64,000 nucleotides of DNA, taken from contig NZ_CP102292.1 in the NCBI RefSeq assembly GCF_025152405.1, positions 1,116,001 to 1,180,000 of the forward strand, given 5' to 3'. A model generated the notes under the pieces. It saw only the letters and a program-made list of their open reading frames with translations, made no database searches and had not been told where the DNA came from. Positions 44,005-52,831 of the stretch are shown here, piece after piece (within the stretch, counting starts at the first letter, position 1; the number at the start of each line of letters is the position of its first letter). Source of the DNA: [Ruminococcus] lactaris ATCC 29176 (GTDB lineage: Bacteria > Bacillota > Clostridia > Lachnospirales > Lachnospiraceae). The position numbers and the translations under genes are program-made.

Positions 44005-45024
44005 ATGAGCAGAAGACGTAGAAGACGAAGAAAAAGAAGGAATCCGGCCGGCAGACTGATCGCACTGGTTCTGACGCTTGTTGTGGCAGGAGGTGCTGCG
44101 GCAGGTGGAATATGGTATTATGCGGAACATAGCGGCAATCCTCTGACAGAGTATGCAGATGAAAAGTATAATGCAGACTTATATCGGGCAGAACCATTTT
44201 CAGAAACTCTGTGTGTAAGTGCGGAAAATGTTGCACTGGATGGGTTTACAGATGAACCTTCCCTGCATGCGGCAGGACTTTTTAATCTGAATGAGCGGTC
44301 TGTTGAATATGGATACAGATTATACGATAAGCTTTATCCTGCAAGCACAACAAAGCTTATGACAGCATATCTTGCCCTGAAGTATGGAAAGCTGGAAGAT
44401 ATGGTGACGGTAACAGACAGCGTGACGGGATTTGCAATAGATGAGGTGGTCTGCGGACTGTATCCGGGCGGACAGGTGAAGCTTTATGATCTGCTGTGCG
44501 GTCTGCTCCTGAAATCGGGGAATGACTGTGGTGTTGCGATCGCAGAGTATATCTCGGGAAGTGTTGAAGCTTTTGCAGAATTGATGAATGAAGAGGCAAA
44601 GGAACTGGGAGCGACCGGAACGCATTTTGTGAATCCACATGGATTGCATGAGGATGATCATTATACAACGGCATATGATCTGTATCTGATTTTTAATGCA
44701 TGTATTCAGAATGATACATTTAAGGAGATTATTTCGATGTCATCCTATACAATGAGTATTGGGGATGCAGCGGGAAATACACATAGTCTGGAAGTCCTTC
44801 CGACAAATTATTATTCTCTTGGAAAGACTGAGGCACCGGAGGGAATCAAAGTTTTTGGTGGTAAGACGGGAACGACGGACCAGGCGGGATGCTGTGTTAT
44901 TCTGTATAGTGAAGATATGGAGGCACATCCTTATATTTCTGTGATTATGGGAGCAGAAGATAAGGCATTCCTTTATCAGGAAATGAACAGGCTCTTAGAA
45001 GCAGAAAAAGCACTTTCTGAATGA
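44005..45024 (+). CDS. D-alanyl-D-alanine carboxypeptidase (S11 family, DacF-like)
   Basis: The 339-residue penicillin-binding protein trims pentapeptide side chains. An Arg-rich start (eight or more basic residues) precedes a membrane anchor (about 16-36), a strong positive-inside signal. Active-site motifs are STTK, SGN and KTG, in PASTTKLM, KSGNDCG and GGKTGTTD. The C-terminal beta domain found in longer PBP5-like enzymes seems to be missing. It ends the envelope operon, followed by a strong terminator. Confidence 0.9.
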   Translation: MSRRRRRRRKRRNPAGRLIALVLTLVVAGGAAAGGIWYYAEHSGNPLTEYADEKYNADLYRAEPFSETLCVSAENVALDGFTDEPSLHAAGLFNLNERSVEYGYRLYDKLYPASTTKLMTAYLALKYGKLEDMVTVTDSVTGFAIDEVVCGLYPGGQVKLYDLLCGLLLKSGNDCGVAIAEYISGSVEAFAELMNEEAKELGATGTHFVNPHGLHEDDHYTTAYDLYLIFNACIQNDTFKEIISMSSYTMSIGDAAGNTHSLEVLPTNYYSLGKTEAPEGIKVFGGKTGTTDQAGCCVILYSEDMEAHPYISVIMGAEDKAFLYQEMNRLLEAEKALSE

Positions 45025-45047
45025 TATCATTCAGAAAGTGTCTTTTT
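45009..45047 (+). terminator. Intrinsic terminator of the shape/division operon
   Basis: CACTTTCTGAATGAT and ATCATTCAGAAAGTG form an uninterrupted 15-bp palindrome that includes the stop codon, followed by TCTTTTTT. Confidence 0.9.
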
Positions 45048-45088
45048 TAGATTGTATGAAAATTTACGCAATCTTTTGAAATCCTGCG

Positions 45089-45292
45089 TTATTCTGACAT
45101 AGAACCGATACGTCCAAATAAGCTGATCAGATATAATCCGCACAGACCGACGATCGTATATATGATTCTGGAGAGCCAGCTCATATTACCGAACAGGAAA
45201 GCAACAAGATCAAACCGGAAGATGCCGATCAGGAGCCAGTTCACTGCACCGATGATTACCAGCGTCAGTGAAGTATTATCAAACCACTTCAT
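45089..45292 (-). CDS. DUF378 (YuzA-like) small membrane protein
   Basis: The 67-residue protein has two transmembrane helices and the family pattern LTLVIIGAVNWLLIGIFRFDLVA. The function of DUF378 is unknown. ATG 45,292 is preferred because AAAGGAGG lies about 8 nt upstream; the longer frame adds only leader codons. Confidence 0.8.
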   Translation of the reverse strand: MKWFDNTSLTLVIIGAVNWLLIGIFRFDLVAFLFGNMSWLSRIIYTIVGLCGLYLISLFGRIGSMSE

Positions 45293-45340
45293 GTATTTTC
45301 CTCCTTTACCTATCAATACTTTTATTATTACCGCAAATAC

Positions 45341-45369
45341 TGGAATTATACATAAAATAATGGTATACT
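45341..45369 (+). promoter_or_regulatory. Sigma-A promoter for the adaptor-yggS-sepF operon
   Basis: TGGAAT (45,341-45,346), a 17-bp spacer and TATACT (45,364-45,369), 40 bp upstream of the TTG start at 45,410. Confidence 0.55.
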
Positions 45370-45409
45370 GTTTTAGTTATGAAAATAGTACGGAGAGAAA
45401 GGAGCTATT

Positions 45410-46804
45410 TTGGCTGCAAAAAAAAGCGAATCTGTTAATATCAGAAAATATAAAGGAAAAAGAGAACTTAATATAGGAATCTTTCTTTTTGTTATTGTAT
45501 TATTTTATCTGATCGTAACGCTTGTTCTGTATTTGTCCGAAGATACACCTTCTGTATATGAAGTGAGGGAAGGAAGTATTGTGAAAGATACATCTTATAC
45601 CGGACTGATCATCCGGGATGAGCAGGATATAAAATCAGAAGGCTCAGGATATATTTATTATTATTTTAATGATAATTCAAAAATAAAGGCAGGGGCAAAT
45701 GTATATGCGTTGGTACCGTCCAGGCTGGAGACCGGATCTTCCGACAGTGCGAAAGCTTCAACATCGGTGAACTCGGAAGTGCAGACCTCGATCACGCACA
45801 GGATCGAAAATTTTAATGACAGTTTTACCGAGATGGACTTTTCTACCGTTTATTCTCTGAAGGATGAGATTAATACATATCTGCAGAGCAATGTCAGTGA
45901 AACGAAGATGCAGCAACTTGATACAGTGATCGCTGCAAGCGGGCAGAGCGTATCGTCCTATCCTTCTTCAGCAGATGGAATTATGACTTTCAGTACGGAT
46001 GGAATGGAAGAACTGACAAAAGATACATTTACTGCGGAAGATTTTGACCGGACCGAGTATTCTCAAAAGGAGCTGACAGATCAGGTTAAAGTAAAAAAAG
46101 GAGATTCGATCTACCGACTGATCACCAGTGAGAACTGGTCTGTGATCGTTCCGTTAGAAGAGGAAACTGCGAAGAAGATCCAGGATGAGGAAATTACGAG
46201 TATCCAGGTGAGGATCGATAAGGACAGCCAGAAGATGGTGGCGGATCTTTCTGTGATTGAAAAAGACGGTGCTTATTATGGCTGCCTGGATTTTGATAAT
46301 TCCATGATCCGGTATGCGGATGAGAGGTATCTGAATATTGAACTGATCTTTGAAGATGAAAGTGGGCTGAAAATTCCAAAGTCAGCAGTTGTGGAAAAGC
46401 CTTATTATGAGATCCCATCCACATGCATTACGACCGGTGCGAACAGCACATCAGCAGGGGTGATCGTTGTAGATAAGAATGGAAATGGAAAGTTTACGAT
46501 CCTGGAAAATTATTATCTGGATGAGGACAAAGGGACGGCATACATTTCACAGGAAGAATTTCCACAGGGAACGGTTCTGATCCAGCCGGATTCAGAGGAA
46601 CGTCTGACTTTGACGGAAACGACAGGAATAAAAGGAGTTTACAATGTAAATAAAGGATATGCTGTATTTAAAAGAGTGACGATCCTCTGTGAAAGCGATG
46701 AATACTATATCGTAAAAGAAAGTGAAAAAGGCGGTTTATCCAATTATGACCATATCATTCAGAACGGGACAAGTGTTCATTCTGAAGAAGTGGTATTTCA
46801 ATAA
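45410..46804 (+). CDS. HlyD-like membrane-anchored adaptor protein at the sepF locus
   Basis: The 464-residue protein has a basic N-terminus, one transmembrane helix (about 24-44), a short lipoyl-like region (VREGSIVKDTSYTGLIIRDEQ), a Ser-rich helical middle and a beta-barrel-like C-terminal half. It looks like a HlyD-family adaptor, but no transporter gene is beside it. It lies 30 bp before yggS and so belongs to the division-linked yggS-sepF-ylmH block. The TTG start has AAAGGAG upstream. A role in export or in the envelope is inference. Confidence 0.7.
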   Translation: MAAKKSESVNIRKYKGKRELNIGIFLFVIVLFYLIVTLVLYLSEDTPSVYEVREGSIVKDTSYTGLIIRDEQDIKSEGSGYIYYYFNDNSKIKAGANVYALVPSRLETGSSDSAKASTSVNSEVQTSITHRIENFNDSFTEMDFSTVYSLKDEINTYLQSNVSETKMQQLDTVIAASGQSVSSYPSSADGIMTFSTDGMEELTKDTFTAEDFDRTEYSQKELTDQVKVKKGDSIYRLITSENWSVIVPLEEETAKKIQDEEITSIQVRIDKDSQKMVADLSVIEKDGAYYGCLDFDNSMIRYADERYLNIELIFEDESGLKIPKSAVVEKPYYEIPSTCITTGANSTSAGVIVVDKNGNGKFTILENYYLDEDKGTAYISQEEFPQGTVLIQPDSEERLTLTETTGIKGVYNVNKGYAVFKRVTILCESDEYYIVKESEKGGLSNYDHIIQNGTSVHSEEVVFQ

Positions 46805-46834
46805 GAAAATCAATTTCCTACAGGAGGAGTCATT

Positions 46835-47527
46835 ATGTTAAAAGACCAGTTGCAAGAAGTGGAAAAAAGGATTCAGGCAGCCTGCGACAGAGCAGGAAGA
46901 AAAAGAGAAGAGGTAACGCTGATCGCAGTGAGTAAGACGAAGCCCGTTGAGACGCTGCAGGAGGCATATGATCTTGGTGTACGGATTTTTGGCGAGAATA
47001 AAGTACAGGAACTGACAGCGAAATACGAGGCACTTCCAAAGGATATCCACTGGCATATGATCGGGCATCTGCAGACTAATAAAGTAAAATATATCATTGA
47101 TAAAGCAGAGCTGATCCATTCCGTTGATTCACTGAAGCTTGCAGAGACGATTGAAAAGGAAGCTGCGAAGCATGATCTGATTGCTGACATTTTGGTGGAG
47201 GTCAATGTAGCGGAAGAGGAAAGTAAATTCGGAATGAAAATGGAAGAAGTGATTCCGTTTGTGGAAAAAGTGTCCGCATTTCCTCATGTACGGGTAAGAG
47301 GTCTGATGACGATTGCTCCATTTGTAGAAGACCCAGAGGAAAATCGCAGTATTTTTGCAGATTTACATAAATTATATATTGACATTAAGAAGAAAAACCA
47401 TGATAATGATACTGTGAGTGTACTTTCAATGGGGATGACCAATGATTATGAAGTCGCAATAGAAGAGGGAGCGACGATGGTACGTGTGGGTACAGGAATC
47501 TTTGGTGCCAGAAATTATGCGGTTTAA
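46835..47527 (+). CDS. yggS: PLP homeostasis protein YggS/YlmE
   Basis: The 230-residue TIM-barrel protein binds PLP but has no known catalytic activity; it regulates PLP levels. Motifs are VSKTKPVE with the PLP lysine, FGENKVQEL, HMIGHLQTNKVKYI and SMGMTNDYEVAIEEGATMVRVGTGIFG. It precedes sepF as in most Firmicutes. Confidence 0.93.
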   Translation: MLKDQLQEVEKRIQAACDRAGRKREEVTLIAVSKTKPVETLQEAYDLGVRIFGENKVQELTAKYEALPKDIHWHMIGHLQTNKVKYIIDKAELIHSVDSLKLAETIEKEAAKHDLIADILVEVNVAEEESKFGMKMEEVIPFVEKVSAFPHVRVRGLMTIAPFVEDPEENRSIFADLHKLYIDIKKKNHDNDTVSVLSMGMTNDYEVAIEEGATMVRVGTGIFGARNYAV

Positions 47528-47601
47528 CCGGTTTCTGAGTAAGAAAGTACAAAATAAAAGGATGTTCCACAGTGAGGGAGCATGAGATAAGGAGTGTAAA
47601 A

Positions 47602-48156
47602 ATGGGCGTATTTGATAAATTCTTAGACATCATGAAGTTAAATGAGGACGATTATGATGATCAATATGATGAGTATGATGAAGGTGGATTCTACGACGAT
47701 GATGAGTATGAAGAAAAGCCACGTCATAGTTTCTTTGGAAAGAAAAATAATAGCAGCAAGGAAGACAGCTATAAAGATTTTGATGTAGAGGAAGAAAAGG
47801 AATTTCAGCCTGCAAAGAGTAAGGTTACGCAGATGCGTACACCTGCGAGACATAGCAGCAGCGGTAATATGGAGGTCTGTGTAGTGAAGCCGGGATCAGT
47901 GGATGATTCCCGAGAGATCACGGAGACTCTGCTTGGCGGTCGTACCGTAATCCTGAATCTGGAAGGCATGGATCTGGATGTTGCCCAGAGAATTATTGAT
48001 TTTATTTCCGGTGCTACTTTTGCAATTAATGGAAATCTTCAGAAAATTTCTAACTATATTTTCCTTGTTACACCGACGAACGTTGATATTTCCGGTGATC
48101 TTCAGGATCTTCTTGGAGGATCTATGGAGACAGCAAGTGTCCGTGGAAGATACTAG
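47602..48156 (+). CDS. sepF: Cell division protein SepF
   Basis: The 184-residue FtsZ-tethering protein has an N-terminal amphipathic helix (MGVFDKFLDIMKL) for membrane binding, an acidic Asp/Tyr-rich linker and the SepF core (VVKPGSVDDSREITETLLGGRTVILNLEGMD). ATG 47,602 is used because AAGGAGT lies 7 nt upstream; the earlier in-frame GTG lacks a site. Confidence 0.93.
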   Translation: MGVFDKFLDIMKLNEDDYDDQYDEYDEGGFYDDDEYEEKPRHSFFGKKNNSSKEDSYKDFDVEEEKEFQPAKSKVTQMRTPARHSSSGNMEVCVVKPGSVDDSREITETLLGGRTVILNLEGMDLDVAQRIIDFISGATFAINGNLQKISNYIFLVTPTNVDISGDLQDLLGGSMETASVRGRY

Positions 48157-48164
48157 GATCCGTT

Positions 48165-48977
48165 ATGGCGAAGAATTATAGTAATGGTAATAGTGAGAAG
48201 GAAGTTCATCTCTTAGAGAGGAGACTGATTGATCTGTCCAGAGTGGCTTATCAGCGGGACATTATTACATTTACAGATTTCCTGAACCTGAACGAACAGA
48301 ATATATTACATACATTGCCGAAGGATAGCCTGTATACAGGTTATATCCTTTTTGGCGGGTATGCATCAGCAGAGCGTCAGATGGCGGCATTCATCCCTGA
48401 GGCTCTTTCTTTACGTTACGGGAAGAAGAATCTTCTGCCGGAGGAACTCGGATACCCGTTTCAGGCAGTGGAGATCTGTCCGAGGAACATCCGGTTTGCA
48501 GAGGATCTTACGCATAGGGATTTTCTTGGAGCAATCTTAAATCTGGGGATTGAAAGGAGCAGGACCGGTGATATTCTGCTGGAAGAACATCGGGCGTATC
48601 TTTTTGCACAGACAGAAATTGCAGAGCTGGTCAGCCGGGAACTGTCGAATGTGCGGCATACACCGGTGAAATGCCGTCTGACAGAACTCGAGGGAGTTGA
48701 ATATGTTCCCCGCACAGAGGCGGTCAGAGGCACAGTTTCTTCAGTGCGGCTGGACAGTCTGCTCCCGTTGGCATTTTCGTCCTCAAGAAGCCGGTTGTCA
48801 GGCCTGATTGAGGGAGCAAAGGTATTTGTAAATGGGAAACTGATCACCAGTAATGGCTATCAGGTAAAAGAAAATGATCTGATTTCTGTTCGTGGAATGG
48901 GAAAATTCCGGTATATCGGCACAGGCGGGAAGACGAAGAAGAACCGTCTGAGTGTGGAGATTGAAAGATATATCTGA
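48165..48977 (+). CDS. ylmH: S4-domain RNA-binding protein YlmH
   Basis: The 270-residue protein has an unknown N-terminal domain of about 180 residues and a C-terminal S4 RNA-binding fold (LDSLLPLAFSSSRSRLSGLIEGAKVFVNGKLI). YlmH is linked to ribosome rescue in Bacillus and sits in the sepF cluster across Firmicutes. YlmG (YggT) and DivIVA, usual members of the cluster, are not between these genes here. Confidence 0.9.
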   Translation: MAKNYSNGNSEKEVHLLERRLIDLSRVAYQRDIITFTDFLNLNEQNILHTLPKDSLYTGYILFGGYASAERQMAAFIPEALSLRYGKKNLLPEELGYPFQAVEICPRNIRFAEDLTHRDFLGAILNLGIERSRTGDILLEEHRAYLFAQTEIAELVSRELSNVRHTPVKCRLTELEGVEYVPRTEAVRGTVSSVRLDSLLPLAFSSSRSRLSGLIEGAKVFVNGKLITSNGYQVKENDLISVRGMGKFRYIGTGGKTKKNRLSVEIERYI

Positions 48978-49003
48978 GCAATGAAATAAGGAGTGAATAC
49001 GAA

Positions 49004-49531
49004 ATGAAATCGTATAATAAAAAAATAAGTTGTCTGCTGGGGCTGGTTGGTTTCGTCCTGGCCCTGGCACTGGATCAGGTTACGAAATATTTAGCGGTAA
49101 TGGATTTAAGGGAAAATGGTCCGGTGATCCTGATTAAAAATGTATTTCAACTGCAATATTTAGAAAACCGGGGAGCAGCTTTCGGGATCATGCAGAACCG
49201 GCAGTTCTTTTTTGTAGTGATCGCTGCTCTGATCCTGGGGATCATAGGATATCTGTATTCAAGAATGCCGTATACATCACACTATCGTATGCTGCGAATC
49301 TGTGCGGTGTTGATCGCATCCGGTGCAGTGGGAAATATGATTGACCGGATCCGGCTGAATTATGTAGTAGATTTCTTTTATTTCAGTCTGATCGATTTTC
49401 CGGTGTTCAATGTGGCAGACTGTTATGTGGTAATTGCCTGTATCTGGTTTGCGTGTCTGATCCTTTTTTACTATAAGGATGAATCAGACTTTGATTTTCT
49501 GAAAGCTTCAAAAAGAAAAGGAAATAAATAA
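49004..49531 (+). CDS. lspA: Lipoprotein signal peptidase LspA
   Basis: The 175-residue, four-helix aspartic protease cleaves signal peptides of lipoproteins before the lipidated Cys. The two catalytic Asp lie in GNMIDRI and FNVADCYV, and ENRGAAFG is conserved. It would process the beta-helix lipoprotein at 8,940. Confidence 0.96.
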   Translation: MKSYNKKISCLLGLVGFVLALALDQVTKYLAVMDLRENGPVILIKNVFQLQYLENRGAAFGIMQNRQFFFVVIAALILGIIGYLYSRMPYTSHYRMLRICAVLIASGAVGNMIDRIRLNYVVDFFYFSLIDFPVFNVADCYVVIACIWFACLILFYYKDESDFDFLKASKRKGNK

Positions 49532-49532
49532 T

Positions 49533-50447
49533 ATGGAACAGATGAGTCTCATATCTAAAAAAAAAGGGGAAAGAATCGACAAGTTTCTCGGAGAGAATCT
49601 GGACGATCTTTCCCGTTCTTATATTCAGAAACTTTTAAAGGACGGTCTGATCCTTGTGAATGGGAAAAAGGTGAAAGCAAATTATAAGCTGAATGAGGGG
49701 GATCAGATTGATGTGGAAGTGCCGGATCCGGAACCGCTGGATATTGCAGCAGAAAATATTCCGCTGGATATTCTGTATGAAGATGAAGATATTTTGATCG
49801 TGAATAAACCCAAGGGGATGGTCGTACACCCGTCTCCCGGACACCCGGATCATACGCTGGTCAATGCGATCCTGTATCATTGCGGAGAACATTTGTCCGG
49901 GATTAACGGTGTGATCCGTCCGGGGATCGTACATCGGATCGATATGAATACAACAGGATCACTTCTGATCTGTAAGAATGACCATGCACATCAGATCCTT
50001 GCGGAACAGTTAAAAGAACATTCGATCACCCGAAGATACCATGCAATCGTTCATGGCTCTTTAAAGGCTGATACAGGCACTGTAAATGCTTCAATAGGCA
50101 GACATCCGACCGACCGTAAAAAAATGAGTACAAAGGCTCTTAACGGCCGTCATGCAGTAACGCATTATAGAGTGCTGGAACGTCTGGGAAATTATACATA
50201 TATCGAGTGTGAACTTGAGACAGGAAGAACGCATCAGATCCGGGTGCATATGGCAAGTATCGGACATCCGATCCTGGGGGATGATGTGTATGGTCCGGCA
50301 AAATGTCCGTTTCATTTGGAGGGGCAGACGCTGCATGCAAAGATCCTGGGGATCACGCATCCTGCTACCGGAGAGTATATGGAATTTGATGCTCCGCTCC
50401 CGGAGTACTTTATGAAGCTTTTAAGTACACTGCGGCAAAAGAAGTAA
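49533..50447 (+). CDS. RluD/RluA-family pseudouridine synthase
   Basis: The 304-residue protein has an N-terminal S4 domain (about 12-75) and an RluA-type catalytic domain with VHRIDMNTTGSLL (catalytic Asp) and ETGRTHQIRVHMA. It modifies uridines in rRNA, most likely 23S. It starts 1 bp after lspA, an adjacency conserved in many Firmicutes. Confidence 0.94.
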   Translation: MEQMSLISKKKGERIDKFLGENLDDLSRSYIQKLLKDGLILVNGKKVKANYKLNEGDQIDVEVPDPEPLDIAAENIPLDILYEDEDILIVNKPKGMVVHPSPGHPDHTLVNAILYHCGEHLSGINGVIRPGIVHRIDMNTTGSLLICKNDHAHQILAEQLKEHSITRRYHAIVHGSLKADTGTVNASIGRHPTDRKKMSTKALNGRHAVTHYRVLERLGNYTYIECELETGRTHQIRVHMASIGHPILGDDVYGPAKCPFHLEGQTLHAKILGITHPATGEYMEFDAPLPEYFMKLLSTLRQKK

Positions 50448-50465
50448 GAAAAGTGAAAATATGGA

Positions 50466-50494
50466 TTGTATTATCAGAATAATTTGTATATAAT
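50466..50494 (+). promoter_or_regulatory. Sigma-A promoter for the cytidylate-kinase-like gene
   Basis: TTGTAT (50,466-50,471), a 17-bp spacer and TATAAT (50,489-50,494). Confidence 0.65.
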
Positions 50495-50498
50495 AGTC

Positions 50499-50543
50499 AT
50501 ATGTAAAGGGAGTTCACAATTCCCTTTTATGCAAATTACATAT
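50499..50543 (+). other. Stem-loop at the predicted transcript start
   Basis: AAAGGGAGTT pairs with AATTCCCTTT over a 3-nt loop, enclosed by ATATGTAA/TTACATAT. It begins right after the -10 box of the promoter at 50,466-50,494, so it would be the 5' end of the new transcript. It could also end read-through from the upstream operon, since TTTTAT follows the inner stem. Confidence 0.5.
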
Positions 50544-50609
50544 ATTGATGTTGCTTATTATAAATAATGGCTGGATGAATATGAATGGCTAGAAGGAGCG
50601 TGGACGATT

Positions 50610-51257
50610 ATGAAGACAAATACGATCATTACCATAGGAAGGCAATATGGAAGTGCCGGAAGGGAGATTGGTTCTAAGGTTGCTGAGGCATTTGGAATCA
50701 AGCTTTATGATAAAGAGATGCTGGCACGTGCGGCAAAGGAAAGCGGAATCTGCGAGGAAATTTTTGAGACCCATGATGAGAAACCGACGAACAGTTTTCT
50801 GTATTCTCTGGTGATGGATACATATTCCATGGGGTATTCAGGAAGTACGTATACAGATATGCCAATCAACCATAAAGTATTTCTGGCACAGTTTGATGCA
50901 ATCAAGAAGATTGCAGACGAAGGTCCGTGTATTCTTGTGGGACGCTGTGCAGATTATGCTTTGGAGTCTTATCCAAATGTAGTCAGCGTATTTATCCATG
51001 CTGATCTGGATGCAAGGATCAGAAGAATTGCAAGACTGTATAATCTGACGGATGCAAAAGCCAAAGATACGATCGTGAAGGCAGATAAAAAGCGTGCAAG
51101 TTATTATAATTATTATACAAATAAAAAATGGTCAGATTCTGCCAGTTATGAGCTTTGCCTGAACAGTTCAGAACTGGGGATCGAAGGAACTGCAAAAGCG
51201 ATCGAGCAGTATGTTCAATTAAAAGAAAGTATTCAGAACGAGCAGCGTACGATTTAA
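50610..51257 (+). CDS. Cytidylate kinase-like family protein
   Basis: The 215-residue P-loop protein has ITIGRQYGSAGREIG as a nucleotide-binding loop and a second conserved part ILVGRCADYAL, typical of the cytidylate-kinase-like family (PF13189) common in gut Firmicutes. True CMP kinase activity is uncertain, since the NMP-binding region differs from Cmk. It is monocistronic, with its own promoter and terminator. Confidence 0.85.
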   Translation: MKTNTIITIGRQYGSAGREIGSKVAEAFGIKLYDKEMLARAAKESGICEEIFETHDEKPTNSFLYSLVMDTYSMGYSGSTYTDMPINHKVFLAQFDAIKKIADEGPCILVGRCADYALESYPNVVSVFIHADLDARIRRIARLYNLTDAKAKDTIVKADKKRASYYNYYTNKKWSDSASYELCLNSSELGIEGTAKAIEQYVQLKESIQNEQRTI

Positions 51258-51285
51258 TTCAAGATCAGAAAAAGGAACGGAAAAG

Positions 51286-51335
51286 AAAAAGGACAGACCG
51301 GAAGGAATGATGAGTTCCCACTCTGTCCTTTTTTA
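51286..51335. terminator. Bidirectional terminator between convergent genes
   Basis: AAAAAGGACAGA pairs with TCTGTCCTTTTT around a 23-nt loop. The A-run and T-run on both sides serve the kinase-like gene (+) and the recombinase gene (-). Confidence 0.85.
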
Positions 51336-51350
51336 TCCAGAAGAATCCTT

Positions 51351-52478
51351 TTATACTTCCCTTAATTTTACTGCACCGGCAGCTCTGCGGCGGCGGTTTT
51401 CATCAATGGCAGCGTAATGCTTTTTCGTTGTATTTACGTCTTTATGGCCAAGAACATCTGCTACAAGGTAAATATCACCGGTTTCTTTATAGAGAGCAGT
51501 ACCGTAGGTGCTTCGCAGTTTATGTGGTGTGATCTTTTTGTTCGGAGTGACTTCACGGGCATATTTTTTAACCATATTCTCGACTGCCTGGACACCCATA
51601 CGTTTTCGTTGAGTGGAGAGAAAAAGTGCATTTTCATGACCACTTAACGGGACAGTACTTTTCCTGGTTGTATACAGATAAGTTTTAAGTGCATGTTCAA
51701 CTTCTTCACCAAAATAGACGACCATTTCATTCCCGCCTTTCCGGGTTACTTTTATTCCATTATTTTTAAAATCAACATCCTGAACATCCAGACCGACACA
51801 CTCCGATACACGGATTCCGGTTCCGAGAAGAAGAGTAAGAATCGCAAGATCCCGATTTTTTGTCTTCTCATAATAGGCAAGCCGCTGTCCGGTGAGATTC
51901 TCCCCACCATGCTCTACATAGTCAAGAAGCATGGCGATTTCGTCCGTATCAAGACGTATGATCGCTTTTTCATGCAGTTTTGGCATATCAACCAGTAAGG
52001 TAGGATTTTTTGAAATGATCTGACGCTTAAAATAATATCCGTAGAAGCTGCGGAGTGCAGACATTTTACGGGAAAGTCCTTTTTCAGTATTTGTGATCTG
52101 ACGATCTTCTTCATTCTTATAGACTTTCAGATATTCCTGATATTCTTCAATATCAACAGGATCAAGCCGTTCAAGATCCTGAACTGTAAACTGGTCGATT
52201 GTATAATTTTTATAATGTGGGTTCACTTCCATAAGAAAATGAAAGAAAACCCGGATGTCATAGGCATAAGAAATTCTTGTGCGTGCAGAGGTTGTCGGCT
52301 CAACGGCACGAAAATAATCTTTTGTAAATGCAGGAAGTGTCTTCAGAATTTCCCGAAGACGTAAAGTCTGATCGATATAAGCCTGTTCGTGATAAGTCTT
52401 TGAAGGGGATGCGTCAAAAACCTCGGACGAATCAGGGGAGCTGATTTTTTTTTCGTTAGCTGAAGATGATTGATTCAT
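51351..52478 (-). CDS. Tyrosine recombinase (XerS-like)
   Basis: The 375-residue site-specific recombinase has a SAM-like N-terminal DNA-binding domain (about 60-170) and a catalytic domain with Arg in GTGIRVSE, HKLRST (His-x-x-Arg), LGHKDVNTTKKHY (His and nucleophile Tyr). The long N-terminal part and overall length are closer to single-chain XerS of streptococci than to XerC/XerD (about 300 residues). It may resolve chromosome dimers. No phage or transposon genes surround it, so it is probably not an integrase of a mobile element. Its leader contains repeat copy B. Confidence 0.82.
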   Translation of the reverse strand: MNQSSSANEKKISSPDSSEVFDASPSKTYHEQAYIDQTLRLREILKTLPAFTKDYFRAVEPTTSARTRISYAYDIRVFFHFLMEVNPHYKNYTIDQFTVQDLERLDPVDIEEYQEYLKVYKNEEDRQITNTEKGLSRKMSALRSFYGYYFKRQIISKNPTLLVDMPKLHEKAIIRLDTDEIAMLLDYVEHGGENLTGQRLAYYEKTKNRDLAILTLLLGTGIRVSECVGLDVQDVDFKNNGIKVTRKGGNEMVVYFGEEVEHALKTYLYTTRKSTVPLSGHENALFLSTQRKRMGVQAVENMVKKYAREVTPNKKITPHKLRSTYGTALYKETGDIYLVADVLGHKDVNTTKKHYAAIDENRRRRAAGAVKLREV

Positions 52479-52525
52479 AAGAAAAACCTCCTTAAGTCAT
52501 GTATTTTTAAGTGCTCTGATATTCT

Positions 52526-52600
52526 GATATGCGGGTCAAAAGGTCTTTCACCCACCTATGAGCAAGCTCATGTGGGCTTAGACCTTTTGACCCTGGCATC
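52526..52600. repeat. Dispersed palindromic repeat, copy B (short form, 75 bp)
   Basis: GGGTCAAAAGGTCT (52,533-52,546) and AGACCTTTTGACCC (52,580-52,593) are perfect inverted repeats. They enclose a hairpin, CCCAC-CT-ATGAGC-AA-GCTCAT-GTGGG (52,551-52,576). The right end reads GGCATC. Flanking 7-mers (ATATTCT and ATATAAA) match at only four positions. It lies 48 nt upstream of the recombinase start. It shares the right arm with copy A and lacks the GTCGGGG arm. Confidence 0.8.
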
Positions 52601-52685
52601 ATATAAATTATAGCATATACAGTCAGAATTTACCACATCTTTTGGAAAAATCGGTATTTGTCGTATAGATTGGCTTCTGTAAATA

Positions 52686-52781
52686 GAACCCGGAGAATGT
52701 TCTCCTGCCGTTGTATTCTTACTATCATTTAAGATGGAACATTGGAATATCACGCAGGATAAGGGATGCTTCTCCGGGTTC
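52686..52781. ncRNA. Candidate structured RNA or long hairpin
   Basis: GAACCCGGAGAA (52,686-52,697) and TTCTCCGGGTTC (52,770-52,781) are perfect 12-bp inverted copies. Inside, TCCTGC/GCAGGA, GTATTC/GAATAT and CAT/ATG can extend the same helix in nested order. No open reading frame with a start and ribosome site covers it. It lies between the LysM gene stop (52,832) and the recombinase gene leader. Strand, transcription and function are unknown. Confidence 0.45.
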
Positions 52782-52831
52782 AGGGAGTGTATATATATCA
52801 ATACATAGGGTGTATATTGATACCTTGGTTA

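Noticed and set aside
51351-52478. Integrase of an integrative element
   Set aside because: No excisionase, relaxase, phage or cargo genes, no tRNA target and no flanking att-like repeats. Neighbours are core genes.
52568-52801. 77-codon minus-strand open frame
   Set aside because: It is built from repeat copy B and the long hairpin, has no ribosome-binding site, and its composition is not protein-like.
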